The notes under the pieces: model-generated | The model's input: only the letters and a program-made list of their open reading frames with translations | Database searches by the model: none | Told to the model about the DNA's origin: nothing | Made by a program: the position numbers and the translations under genes | Part shown: piece after piece, positions 7,187 to 13,544 of the stretch | Position numbering within the stretch: the first letter of the stretch is position 1 | How the letters are laid out: each line of letters starts with the position of its first letter | NCBI GenBank assembly: GCA_947584125.1 | Contig: CANPWI010000017.1 | Span: forward strand, 1-15,947 | Origin: an uncultured Clostridia bacterium | GTDB lineage: Bacteria > Bacillota > Clostridia > TANB77 > CAG-508 | Reading direction: 5' to 3' | DNA length: 15,947 bases

Positions 7187-7599
7187 TTTACGCTCCTTAA
7201 TAATTCTTGTATAAAATATTGTATATAGTCTTTTTCTATGATTAAGCAAATTAAAAATATAACTAATATTATCACAATTTTTTTATAAAATTTATCTTTT
7301 TTAATTTTCTTTTCTTTAAGTCTATTTAAACTTTTTGCTATTGGTGCAAGAATTATACCATTTGTTGGAGCAAATATTAATAAACTATATATTTTAGCAG
7401 TAGAAAGATTTTCTTTTGAAAATCCTTCTATTTTGCTTCCTGCAATATTTACAATTAAAAAAGTTATAACTAAAATTATTATTTCTCCAACAAAAATGCT
7501 TTTAAATCTATTTTCCTTTTTTATTTCAGGCATTTTATAATATATTGTTGATAATGTTATTAAATAAATTATCAATGATATCATAATAATTACAATCAT
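7183..7599 (-). CDS. small four-helix membrane protein of unknown function
   Basis: 138 residues that I do not recognise as a named family. Four hydrophobic segments are visible, at about 1-21, 36-54, 68-88 and 106-121. A basic loop (RLKEKKIKKDKFYKK) comes before the last helix and would be cytoplasmic by the positive-inside rule. The third segment contains FAPTNGIILAPIA, rich in Pro and Gly, where specific residues might matter. The ATG at 7599 follows AGAGG at eight-base spacing, 12 bases after mutL. The TGA overlaps the miaA ATG by four bases, so translation is coupled to miaA. A repair or tRNA role should not be inferred from position alone. Confidence 0.75.
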   Translation of the reverse strand: MIVIIMISLIIYLITLSTIYYKMPEIKKENRFKSIFVGEIIILVITFLIVNIAGSKIEGFSKENLSTAKIYSLLIFAPTNGIILAPIAKSLNRLKEKKIKKDKFYKKIVIILVIFLICLIIEKDYIQYFIQELLRSVK

Positions 7600-7611
7600 A
7601 TTTTTTTCCTC

Positions 7612-10107
7612 TTATTTTCTTCTTGCGAATTTCTTTTCTATATCTGTTTTGGTCATCTTTATAGCTGTTGGTCTTCCATGAGGGCAAGTAAATGGATTTG
7701 GTAATTTTAATAATTCTTCCATTAAACTATCAACCTCTTCTTTTGTTAAAGCCATATTAGCTTTAACTGCAGCTTTGCATGCAACTGTAGCTATAAATCT
7801 TTCTTCTATTTCTTGTTTTGCTGTTCTTGCAACTGTATTTATTTCATCTAATGTTTCTAAAAATAATTCTTTTGTATCTAAATTTATACATATATTTGGT
7901 GCACCACTTAATTTTATTGTATTTTCACCAAATTCTTCTATATCAAAACCTGCTTTTCTAAATACCTCCATATTATCTCTTGCAATGTCCATTTCCTTAT
8001 GTGTTAATGTTATAATATCTGGTAATAAAAGCATTTGAGAATCTTTTTCTTCATCTGAATAATAGTTTTTCTTAACTTTTTCGTATAATATTCTTTCATG
8101 TGCTGCATGTTGATCTAATATGTACATTTCATTATCTATTTCTAGTATTATATATGTTGAAAATGCAATACCAATAAACTTATAATTTAGTTTGTTTTGT
8201 TCATCATTTTCAAATACAGATATATTATTATCATCTATAACATCAAAAGCTTCGAATATTGTTTCATCTTTCTTTTCTTCTTGTTGTTTTTTTCTTAATG
8301 ATGTTCCAAATATTTCTTCATACATAGAGTTAAATTTTTCTTCGTTCATTTCTACTTTTTCATTTGCCATATAATTTAATATGTCAGCTGGTGAAATAGT
8401 TTGTTCTTCATCATTATTTTGTTTTATATCTTGCTTTTCTATATTCTCTTGTTCTTCTGAAATTTTTTCTTTTATTTCTTCCCCATTAATAATTATTGTA
8501 TCGCCTTTTTCTTGAGGCTCTGGCATTTTTTCTATTTTATATTCTTCGTTTTCTTCTTCAACTTTATTTTCTATTTTATATTCTTCATTTTCTTCTTCAA
8601 TTTTATTTTCTTCCTGAATTACATCATTTACATTATCTAATTCATTAATTTTTTCTTCACTCGAAATTATATTTTCGAATTGTTTGCTTTCTTCTTGTGG
8701 CTCAGCATTTTGTATATTTTCACTTTTGGAAATTGATAAATTATTTTCAAGTTCTTTTGTTTTTTGTATTATATCTTCAATATTTGATGTTAATCCATTT
8801 GATACTGCTGTTTGTTTTAATTCTTGCTGTATTTTTGCAAGTTCTTGGAATACACCTAATGTTTTTATATCAACATTATTTTTTTCTGTTGTATTTTGTT
8901 CAGCTGTATTTTGTTCATTTTGTTTATTTTCATTTTCTTTATTTTGATTATATATTTTTTCTATCATATTATTTTCGTTAAATGTATCTTCTTGTGGTGT
9001 TTTTGATATTTTTTTAAACAAGCTTGAAAATGTAGTTTTATTTTCTGCTCTTGGAGTAAAGAAATTTACATTATTTATAGGTTCTTCATCTTTTTCTTTT
9101 GATGTATTTTCAACTAACTCTGATTTTAATAATGTATCTTTTATAGCATGATACACTGCTTTAAATACCTTATTTTCTTCTTGAAATCTAACCTCTAATT
9201 TAGCTGGATGTACATTTATATCTACTGTACTTAAGTCCATATCTAAATTCAAAACTAGAAATCCAAATTTTCCTATAGGTAATAATCCTTTAAATGCTTG
9301 TTCTGCTGCTTGTGCTAGTGTTTTATCTTTTATATATCTTTTATTAACAAAAAATAATTGATTACCTCTATTTGAACGAGCAATTTCTGGTTTTCCTATC
9401 ATTCCTTCTATATGTATATTTTCATAATTATAATTAACTTCTAATACACTACTTGCAATATCTTTACCATATATGCTATATATTACAGATTTTATATCTC
9501 CATTTCCAGATGTTTGAATAATTGTTTTTCCTGAATTTATCAATTTAAATGCAATGTTTGGATTTACAAGTGCTAATCTTGTTATTGTATCTTCAATATA
9601 TCCTGCTTCTGTGTAGTCTTTTTTCAAAAATTTATATCTAACCGGTGTATTAAAAAATAAGTTTTGAACTGTTATTGTTGTTCCATTTGCACATCCTATT
9701 TCTCCACTTTCTAATACATTTCCACCTTCAACTACAATTTTGTTTCCAATTTCGTTTTCTGGCATTTTTGACATCATTTCAACTTTAGATATAGCTGCAA
9801 TACTTGCTAATGCCTCTCCTCTAAACCCCATAGTTTTAACTAAGTCTAAGTCGCTTGCTTGTCTTATTTTACTTGTTGCATGTCTTTCAAATGCAAGTTC
9901 CATATCATCTGGTGCTATTCCTTTTCCATTATCAGTAATTCTAATATAAGAAATTCCACCGTTTCTTATTTCAACACAAATGTTATTTGCACCTGCATCT
10001 ATAGAATTTTCAACCATTTCTTTTATTACAGACGCTGGTCTTTCTATAACCTCTCCTGCTGCAATTTTATTTATTGTTAAATCATCTAACAAAACTATAT
10101 TTCCCAT
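7612..10107 (-). CDS. mutL: DNA mismatch repair protein MutL (endonuclease type)
   Basis: MutL couples mismatch recognition by MutS to strand removal. The 831-residue product is longer than many MutL proteins. The N-terminal GHKL ATPase shows ENSIDAGA (about 33-40), DNGKGI and GFRGEALASI. The C-terminal domain has the latent endonuclease and Zn motifs: DQHAAHERILYE (about 665), ACKAAVKAN (about 775) and CPHGRPT (about 806). It should therefore nick DNA like the Bacillus enzyme, as expected where MutH is absent. Between the domains lies a linker of about 300 residues, extremely rich in Glu, Asn, Lys and Gln, with a 13-residue tandem repeat. The ATG at 10107 has GAGAGG upstream; a longer frame to 10143 begins at the transcription start. 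mutS is not adjacent in the window. Confidence 0.96.
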   Translation of the reverse strand: MGNIVLLDDLTINKIAAGEVIERPASVIKEMVENSIDAGANNICVEIRNGGISYIRITDNGKGIAPDDMELAFERHATSKIRQASDLDLVKTMGFRGEALASIAAISKVEMMSKMPENEIGNKIVVEGGNVLESGEIGCANGTTITVQNLFFNTPVRYKFLKKDYTEAGYIEDTITRLALVNPNIAFKLINSGKTIIQTSGNGDIKSVIYSIYGKDIASSVLEVNYNYENIHIEGMIGKPEIARSNRGNQLFFVNKRYIKDKTLAQAAEQAFKGLLPIGKFGFLVLNLDMDLSTVDINVHPAKLEVRFQEENKVFKAVYHAIKDTLLKSELVENTSKEKDEEPINNVNFFTPRAENKTTFSSLFKKISKTPQEDTFNENNMIEKIYNQNKENENKQNEQNTAEQNTTEKNNVDIKTLGVFQELAKIQQELKQTAVSNGLTSNIEDIIQKTKELENNLSISKSENIQNAEPQEESKQFENIISSEEKINELDNVNDVIQEENKIEEENEEYKIENKVEEENEEYKIEKMPEPQEKGDTIIINGEEIKEKISEEQENIEKQDIKQNNDEEQTISPADILNYMANEKVEMNEEKFNSMYEEIFGTSLRKKQQEEKKDETIFEAFDVIDDNNISVFENDEQNKLNYKFIGIAFSTYIILEIDNEMYILDQHAAHERILYEKVKKNYYSDEEKDSQMLLLPDIITLTHKEMDIARDNMEVFRKAGFDIEEFGENTIKLSGAPNICINLDTKELFLETLDEINTVARTAKQEIEERFIATVACKAAVKANMALTKEEVDSLMEELLKLPNPFTCPHGRPTAIKMTKTDIEKKFARRK
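8531..8608 (-). repeat. 39-base tandem duplication inside the mutL linker
   Basis: Two adjacent 39-base copies (8531-8569 and 8570-8608) differ at two positions. They encode the 13-residue units KVEEENEEYKIEK and KIEEENEEYKIEN in the acidic linker between the ATPase and endonuclease domains. The frame is kept, so repeat-number change would only alter linker length by 13 residues. Confidence 0.85.
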
Positions 10108-10147
10108 TTTAAACCTCTCTTCTTTTCCTTTTGTAACTTTCACAAGA

Positions 10148-10177
10148 ATTATATCATTTATTTATATTTTTTGTACA
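10148..10177 (-). promoter_or_regulatory. sigma-A promoter of the mutL operon
   Basis: On the minus strand, TGTACA (10177-10172), an 18-base spacer and a perfect TATAAT (10153-10148) preceded by TGA (extended -10). The start of transcription would be near 10141, about 34 bases upstream of the mutL ATG at 10107. It probably serves mutL, the membrane protein, miaA and the HlyD-like gene. Confidence 0.68.
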
Positions 10178-10213
10178 GTTTTTTTCAAAAATTTAGTATT
10201 TATTTTATATTTT

Positions 10214-10243
10214 TTTAAAGTAACACTTTTTGTGTTTTAGAAT
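10214..10243 (+). promoter_or_regulatory. possible promoter of the cysteine-rich gene pair
   Basis: TTTAAA (10214-10219), an 18-base spacer and TAGAAT (10238-10243). The match is only fair. The spacer contains a small dyad, AACAC-TTTTT-GTGTT (10222-10236), placed where a repressor could act. I looked for sporulation sigma (E, F, G, K) consensus elements and found none convincing: the CATACGAA at 10253 has no matching -35. Confidence 0.35.
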
Positions 10244-10270
10244 AATATATACCATACGAAAGAACAAAAT

Positions 10271-10308
10271 AGGAAAATTAATTTTCCTTATTTCGAACAA
10301 AAAAGTTC
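10271..10308 (+). promoter_or_regulatory. palindromic leader before the cysteine-rich genes
   Basis: A perfect 18-base palindrome (10271-10288, AGGAAAATTAATTTTCCT) sits inside a near-symmetric AAATA...TATTT frame. It is followed by GAAC-six A-GTTC (10295-10308). Both are upstream of the ribosome site at 10313-10320. They could be operators or short RNA hairpins. No regulator can be named. Confidence 0.45.
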
Positions 10309-10330
10309 TATAAGAGGAGGTTAAGTTTAA

Positions 10331-10453
10331 ATGAGAAATTGTTGTAACAGTGAGATTTTATGGTTTATTATCTTATTTTTGCTTCTTTTCTGCGGATGTG
10401 GCTGTAACAATGAATGTGGTTTCAACAACGGATGCGGTTGTGGAAACAACTAA
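10331..10453 (+). CDS. cysteine-rich one-helix microprotein, 40 residues
   Basis: A tiny gene with a strong ribosome site (AGAGGAGG, 10313-10320) and codon structure that suggests real coding. The product starts MRNCCNSE, then a hydrophobic helix ILWFIILFLLLF (9-20), then a tail alternating Cys, Gly and Asn (CGCGCNNECGFNNGCGCGNN). It has eight cysteines in 40 residues. It is likely a single-pass membrane or surface-associated peptide; the tail could bind metal or form disulfide or thioether links. The same architecture appears in the next gene. I recall short Cys/Gly/Asn-rich one-helix proteins in Clostridia with uninformative names (for example chorion class high-cysteine) and spore-linked YjcZ-like peptides, but cannot confirm kinship. 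No leader-peptidase motif and no modification enzymes lie nearby. Confidence 0.68.
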   Translation: MRNCCNSEILWFIILFLLLFCGCGCNNECGFNNGCGCGNN

Positions 10454-10512
10454 TTCTTTTATTTAGTAGCTACATTAAGAAAATCTTACTTATTTGAAAG
10501 GGGGGAATTCTT

Positions 10513-10629
10513 ATGCCAGAAAATAGAGGTTGTGGATGTGGTTTCGGATTTGGAGATGACTGCTGTTGGATTATAATTGTTTTAATTTTAATATTCTGTT
10601 GTTGCGGTGGTAACAGAGGATGTTGCTAA
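10513..10629 (+). CDS. cysteine-rich one-helix microprotein, 38 residues
   Basis: Second small gene of the pair, 59 bases after the first, with the ribosome site AAAGGGGGG seven bases before ATG. The product has MPENRGCGCGFGFGDDCC, a hydrophobic helix WIIIVLILIF (19-28), then CCCGGNRGCC at the C-terminus. It has nine cysteines in 38 residues, with CC doublets on both sides of the helix. The helix (about ten residues) is short for a full membrane span unless flanking Trp, Cys and Gly are included. It resembles the upstream gene in plan (Cys, helix, Cys/Gly/Asn tail) more than in exact sequence, so an ancient duplication is possible. The function is unknown. A hairpin terminator shared with the converging ProX-like gene follows. 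Confidence 0.66.
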   Translation: MPENRGCGCGFGFGDDCCWIIIVLILIFCCCGGNRGCC

Positions 10630-10637
10630 AAAAAGAA

Positions 10638-10663
10638 AATACCTCGACTTAGGTCGGGGTATT
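10638..10663 (-). terminator. terminator between the ProX-like gene and the microprotein pair
   Basis: An 11-bp stem with one G-T pair (AATACCTCGAC, 10638-10648, with GTCGGGGTATT, 10653-10663) and a four-base TTAG loop. On the minus strand it is followed by TTTTCTTTTTTT, a good U-tract, so it ends the glyS-ProX transcript. The ProX-like stop codon lies within the stem. On the plus strand the tail is ATATTTC, weaker, but it may also stop the microprotein transcript. Confidence 0.88.
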
Positions 10664-11147
10664 ATATTTCTATCCATTCATATTCTGCATTATAATTTTC
10701 TAAAATTTTTTCTATTTTGTTTGAATTAAATATTACTGATGCTGTATTATCATTTGGATGAAATGCTACTTTCTCATATTCTTTCATTTCAGTATCTAAT
10801 ATAAACTTTACTTTAGTATCTGGTTTCTCTATAATATTTAATACAGAAGCAGAGCCAGATTTCACTCCTAAATTTTGTATTAAGTCTTCTTCTTTAGCAA
10901 AAGATAATCTTTTACTATTTAAGTGATTTTGTACTTTTTTTAAATCTGCTTTTTTATTTAATGGTAAACATATAAGATATAAATTTTGAGATTTCTCAGG
11001 TTTTACTAATAAATTTTTGCAAGGTTTTGCACCTTTAAAATCTACTTTTTTGTTTTCTTCATCTTTTTCACTATATAGTGCATTATGATTTACTATTTCA
11101 AATTCTATATTCATTTTTTTTAATTCATCATATACTTTTTCTTTCAA
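10662..11147 (-). CDS. YbaK/ProX-family aminoacyl-tRNA editing deacylase (ProXp-ala-like)
   Basis: The 161 residues match the prolyl-tRNA editing family that hydrolyses mischarged tRNA in trans (Ala-tRNA(Pro) for ProXp-ala). Visible family features are CKNLLVK with the conserved Lys (44), YLICLPLNKKADLKKV (57-72), RLSFAKEEDLIQNLGV (80-95) and FHPNDNTASVIF (129-140). The usual GxxPGSV..P turn of ProXp-ala reads GVKSGSASVLN here, so the prolines are missing; substrate preference could differ. The start is TTG at 11147 with AGAGGAG at about six bases. It lies 12 bases after glyS, so the two are almost certainly cotranscribed. The family is sure; the exact tRNA substrate is not. Confidence 0.85.
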   Translation of the reverse strand: MKEKVYDELKKMNIEFEIVNHNALYSEKDEENKKVDFKGAKPCKNLLVKPEKSQNLYLICLPLNKKADLKKVQNHLNSKRLSFAKEEDLIQNLGVKSGSASVLNIIEKPDTKVKFILDTEMKEYEKVAFHPNDNTASVIFNSNKIEKILENYNAEYEWIEI

Positions 11148-11159
11148 AATTAACTCCTC

Positions 11160-12545
11160 TTAAAAGCTAGTTTTTTCTTCTAGCCAATCTGCTAAATCAT
11201 CTATATTTACTCTTATTTGTTCCATTGTATCTCTATCTCTAACTGTTACTGTATTATCTTTTTCTGTATCAAAATCTATTGTAATACAATATGGAGTACC
11301 AATTTCATCTTCTCTTCTATATCTTTTTCCTATACTTCCTGCTTCATCATAGTCACACATAAATTTTTTACTTAATTTTTCATAAACATCTTGTGCTTTT
11401 TCTGATAATTTTTTAGATAATGGTAGTATTGCTGCTTTATATGGAGCAATAGCTGGATGTAATCTAAGTACTGTTCTTATGTCTCCACCTTCTAATTCTT
11501 CTTCATCATAACTGTCACATAAAAATGCAAGTGCTACTCTATCACAACCAAGTGATGGTTCTATACAATATGGAATAAATTTTTCTTGTGTTTCTTCATC
11601 TAAGTATGTAAAATCTTCTCCTGAACATTCAACATGCCTTGATAAATCATAATCTGTTCTATCTGCAATTCCCCATAATTCTCCCCATCCAAATGGAAAT
11701 AAAAACTCTATATCTGTTGTTGCTTTACTATAAAATACAAGTTCTTCTTTAGAATGGTCTCTTAATCTAATATTTTCTTTATTCATTCCAAGTGATAATA
11801 ACCAATTTTCACAGAAATTTCTCCAATAATTAAACCATTCTAAATCTGTTCCAGGTTTACAGAAAAATTCAAGTTCCATTTGTTCAAATTCTCTTGTTCT
11901 AAATGTAAAATTTCCTGGTGTAATTTCATTTCTAAATGCTTTACCTATTTGCGCAATTCCCATTGGTAATTTTTTTCTTGTTGTCCTTAATACATTTTTG
12001 AAATTTACAAATATTCCTTGTGCTGTTTCTGGTCTTAAATAGATTTCAGATTTTGAATCCTCTGTAACTCCTTGAAATGTTTTAAACATCAAGTTAAATT
12101 TTCTTATTTCTGTAAAATTTTCTTTACCACAATTTGGACATACTATATGATGCTCTTTCATATATGAAATCATTTTATCATCAGGCCATCCATCAACTAT
12201 TTCTTCACAAGAATTTTCGTGCATCCATTCCTCAATTAATTTATCTGCTCTATGTCTTGTTTTACATTCTTTGCAATCTATAAGAGGGTCACTAAACCCA
12301 CCAACATGACCTGATGCTACCCATGTTTTTGGATTCATTAATATTGCTGCATCAAGCCCTACATTATATTTATTTTCTTGTATAAACTTTTTTCTCCACG
12401 CATCTTTTATATTATTTTTTAGTTCTACTCCTAATGGTCCATAATCCCATGTATTTGACAATCCACCGTAAATTTCTGAACCTGGATATACATATCCTCT
12501 TGCTTTACATAAATTAACTATTTTGTCCATTGTCTTTTCTACCAT
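11160..12545 (-). CDS. glyS: glycyl-tRNA synthetase, single-chain homodimer type
   Basis: A class II enzyme charging tRNA(Gly). The 461-residue protein is the alpha2 (GlyQS) form, not the two-subunit bacterial form. It shows GGLSNTWDYGPLGVELK (28-43), a Zn site with C91xxC94 and C136xxC139, QGIFVNFKNVLRTTRKKLPM, motif 2 FRNEITPGNFTFRTREFE (204-221), motif 3 with EPSLGCDRVALAFL (329-342), and a C-terminal anticodon-binding domain starting near APYKAAILPLSKKL. The ATG at 12545 follows GGAGAG. The gene has its own promoter (12574-12602) and a leader of only about 20 bases, leaving no room for a T-box. The ProX-like editing gene follows directly. Confidence 0.97.
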   Translation of the reverse strand: MVEKTMDKIVNLCKARGYVYPGSEIYGGLSNTWDYGPLGVELKNNIKDAWRKKFIQENKYNVGLDAAILMNPKTWVASGHVGGFSDPLIDCKECKTRHRADKLIEEWMHENSCEEIVDGWPDDKMISYMKEHHIVCPNCGKENFTEIRKFNLMFKTFQGVTEDSKSEIYLRPETAQGIFVNFKNVLRTTRKKLPMGIAQIGKAFRNEITPGNFTFRTREFEQMELEFFCKPGTDLEWFNYWRNFCENWLLSLGMNKENIRLRDHSKEELVFYSKATTDIEFLFPFGWGELWGIADRTDYDLSRHVECSGEDFTYLDEETQEKFIPYCIEPSLGCDRVALAFLCDSYDEEELEGGDIRTVLRLHPAIAPYKAAILPLSKKLSEKAQDVYEKLSKKFMCDYDEAGSIGKRYRREDEIGTPYCITIDFDTEKDNTVTVRDRDTMEQIRVNIDDLADWLEEKTSF

Positions 12546-12573
12546 ACTTCATCTCTCCTATATCTTTTTTATA

Positions 12574-12602
12574 TTTATATCACAAAATACATATTTTTTC
12601 AA
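12574..12602 (-). promoter_or_regulatory. sigma-A promoter of glyS
   Basis: On the minus strand, TTGAAA (12602-12597), a 17-base spacer and TATAAA (12579-12574). Five of six bases match consensus at the -10, four of six at the -35. Transcription would start near 12567, about 22 bases before the glyS ATG. Confidence 0.72.
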
Positions 12603-12651
12603 TAGTTGTTATTATGTTTAAGTTATTATAGATTTTTTTGAATGTGTTTTT

Positions 12652-12684
12652 TATAATAGGAATTTTGCGGAAATTTCTATTATA
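12652..12684. repeat. unexplained long dyad upstream of glyS
   Basis: A 14-base inverted repeat with one G-T pair (TATAATAGGAATTT, 12652-12665, with AAATTTCTATTATA, 12671-12684) around a TGCGG loop. Neither strand has a T-tract of terminator quality after it. It stands between the terminator of the SSB-like gene and the glyS promoter, about 50 bases upstream of the -35 box. Confidence 0.7.
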
Positions 12685-12686
12685 GG

Positions 12687-12719
12687 AAAAGGAGATACCT
12701 TACTAAGGTACCTCCTTTT
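12687..12719 (-). terminator. terminator after the SSB-like gene
   Basis: A long stem (AAAAGGAG, one mismatch, TACCTT / AAGGTA, mismatch, CTCCTTTT) with a three-base loop. It lies five bases past the stop codon of the SSB-like gene. On the minus strand it ends in CTCCTTTTCC. On the plus strand it ends in a longer T run, so it works in either direction on paper, although no plus-strand gene leads into it. Confidence 0.8.
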
Positions 12720-12723
12720 TTCT

Positions 12724-13386
12724 TTAAATGCTTTCTGTTCCACTTGTTTCACTAAATACTGCTTCCATTTCTTCAGATAATTCTGAGCATGATATTTCGT
12801 ATGCGACTTTGAATTCGCCATTTTCAGGATCTTCTATATTCTTTTTCCAATATACCCTGCTCTGAAATCTACCCTTCAAAACAATTTCATCTCCAACTTT
12901 TATGAATTGAGATGCGTTTTCTGCCACTATTCCCCATACAATACATGGAATATAGTCTGAATTTTTATAACCTCTATTAACTGCTATAAGTATGTCAGTG
13001 ATGCTTTTACCTGAAGGTGTTTGTCTATAAATAGGTTCTTTAACAACATAACCTTCTAGTTCAATGAAATTGTCATTAGAATGATTCACATTATCCTCAT
13101 CAACATATACATTCACACTTTTTGCGAAAACATATACATCTAAATGACTTCTTCCATCTTCACCCATTCTGTTATGTGTTCTAACCTGTCCAAATACCTC
13201 CACAAAAGTACCTTTTTCCAGAGCATAACATAAATTCTCGGAAATTATTATAGGTACATAATCCTTTACACCACTTAACCGTGATACTGCTAATTTTGTT
13301 TCATAAAAATTAGTTTCATGGCACTCATGGCTAAAAACTAAATCATCCTCAATTACTCCGCTTACCATTGCAAAATTATTATTCAT
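12724..13386 (-). CDS. SSB-like protein with two OB folds
   Basis: 220 residues with two single-stranded-nucleic-acid-binding OB domains in tandem. The C-terminal one (about 107-203) is clearly SSB-like: IELEGYVVKEPIYRQTPSGK, ITDILIAVNRGY, YIPCIVWGIVAENASQF, DEIVLKGRFQSRVYW. The N-terminal one (about 4-95) is more diverged, with FAMVSGVIEDDLVFSH, ETKLAVSRLSG, YVPIIISENL and FVEVFGQVRTHNRMGEDGR. Canonical bacterial SSB has one OB fold plus a disordered tail ending in an acidic DDDIPF-type tip; here the end is SETSGTESI, so the usual partner-binding tip is missing. It is probably an accessory ssDNA-binding protein rather than the main replicative SSB, which is not in the window. The ATG at 13386 follows AGGAGGAG. 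It is monocistronic, with its own promoter and terminator and a highly structured leader. Confidence 0.82.
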   Translation of the reverse strand: MNNNFAMVSGVIEDDLVFSHECHETNFYETKLAVSRLSGVKDYVPIIISENLCYALEKGTFVEVFGQVRTHNRMGEDGRSHLDVYVFAKSVNVYVDEDNVNHSNDNFIELEGYVVKEPIYRQTPSGKSITDILIAVNRGYKNSDYIPCIVWGIVAENASQFIKVGDEIVLKGRFQSRVYWKKNIEDPENGEFKVAYEISCSELSEEMEAVFSETSGTESI

Positions 13387-13437
13387 ATTATCTCCTCCTA
13401 AGTTGCTTTACAATTTTGCCTACAGTAACATTAACAG

Positions 13438-13491
13438 AAAACATTTAAGTTTTTAAATAACAAAAATTATTTGTTATTCAAAAAATGTTTT
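13438..13491 (-). promoter_or_regulatory. nested stem-loop in the leader of the SSB-like gene
   Basis: A nine-base inverted repeat (AAAACATTT, 13438-13446, with AAATGTTTT, 13483-13491) encloses a second perfect nine-base repeat (AATAACAAA, 13456-13464, with TTTGTTATT, 13470-13478). Both lie in the predicted 120-base untranslated leader, about 50 bases before the AUG. The pairs are all or nearly all A-U, so the structure would be weak as RNA. DNA operator function is an alternative. Confidence 0.5.
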
Positions 13492-13527
13492 ATGTTATAA
13501 TATCTTAACATATATATTATAACATAA
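13490..13527. repeat. 14-base inverted repeat over the start site of the SSB-like transcript
   Basis: TTATGTTATAATAT (13490-13503) and ATATTATAACATAA (13514-13527) are perfect inverted copies ten bases apart. The right arm contains the minus-strand -10 box. The left arm carries an identical TATGTTATAAT extended -10 facing the other way. It shares 13520-13527 with the next dyad, so only one could form as a hairpin at a time. Confidence 0.75.
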
Positions 13528-13544
13528 CTTTACATATTTGTAAA
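13516..13544 (-). promoter_or_regulatory. sigma-A promoter of the SSB-like gene
   Basis: On the minus strand, TTTACA (13544-13539), a 17-base spacer and TATAAT (13521-13516) preceded by TG (extended -10). The start of transcription is near 13509, giving a leader of roughly 120 bases. The promoter is overlaid by two inverted repeats, as expected for a repressor-controlled promoter. Confidence 0.75.

Noticed and set aside
8684..8981. Plus-strand frames opposite the mutL linker
   Set aside because: Shadows of Glu/Asn/Lys-rich codons; the translations are Phe/Ser/Cys/Leu strings without any family resemblance or ribosome site.
10253..10260. Sporulation sigma-E or sigma-K -10 box (CATACGAA) for the microprotein genes
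   Set aside because: No matching -35 element at the right distance, and the last bases do not fit consensus, so spore control is not claimed.
12546..12723. T-box riboswitch upstream of glyS
   Set aside because: No AGGGTGGNACCGCG-like T-box or specifier stem, and the promoter is too close to the start codon.
12603..12725. Small plus-strand RNA ending at the 12687-12719 hairpin
   Set aside because: The TATAAT at 12652 has no acceptable -35 box, and the hairpin is fully explained as the terminator of the SSB-like gene.
13490..13501. Divergent plus-strand promoter with TATGTTATAAT
   Set aside because: The nearest -35-like TTGTTA is 19 bases away and no plus-strand gene follows; it is better explained as one arm of the inverted repeat.
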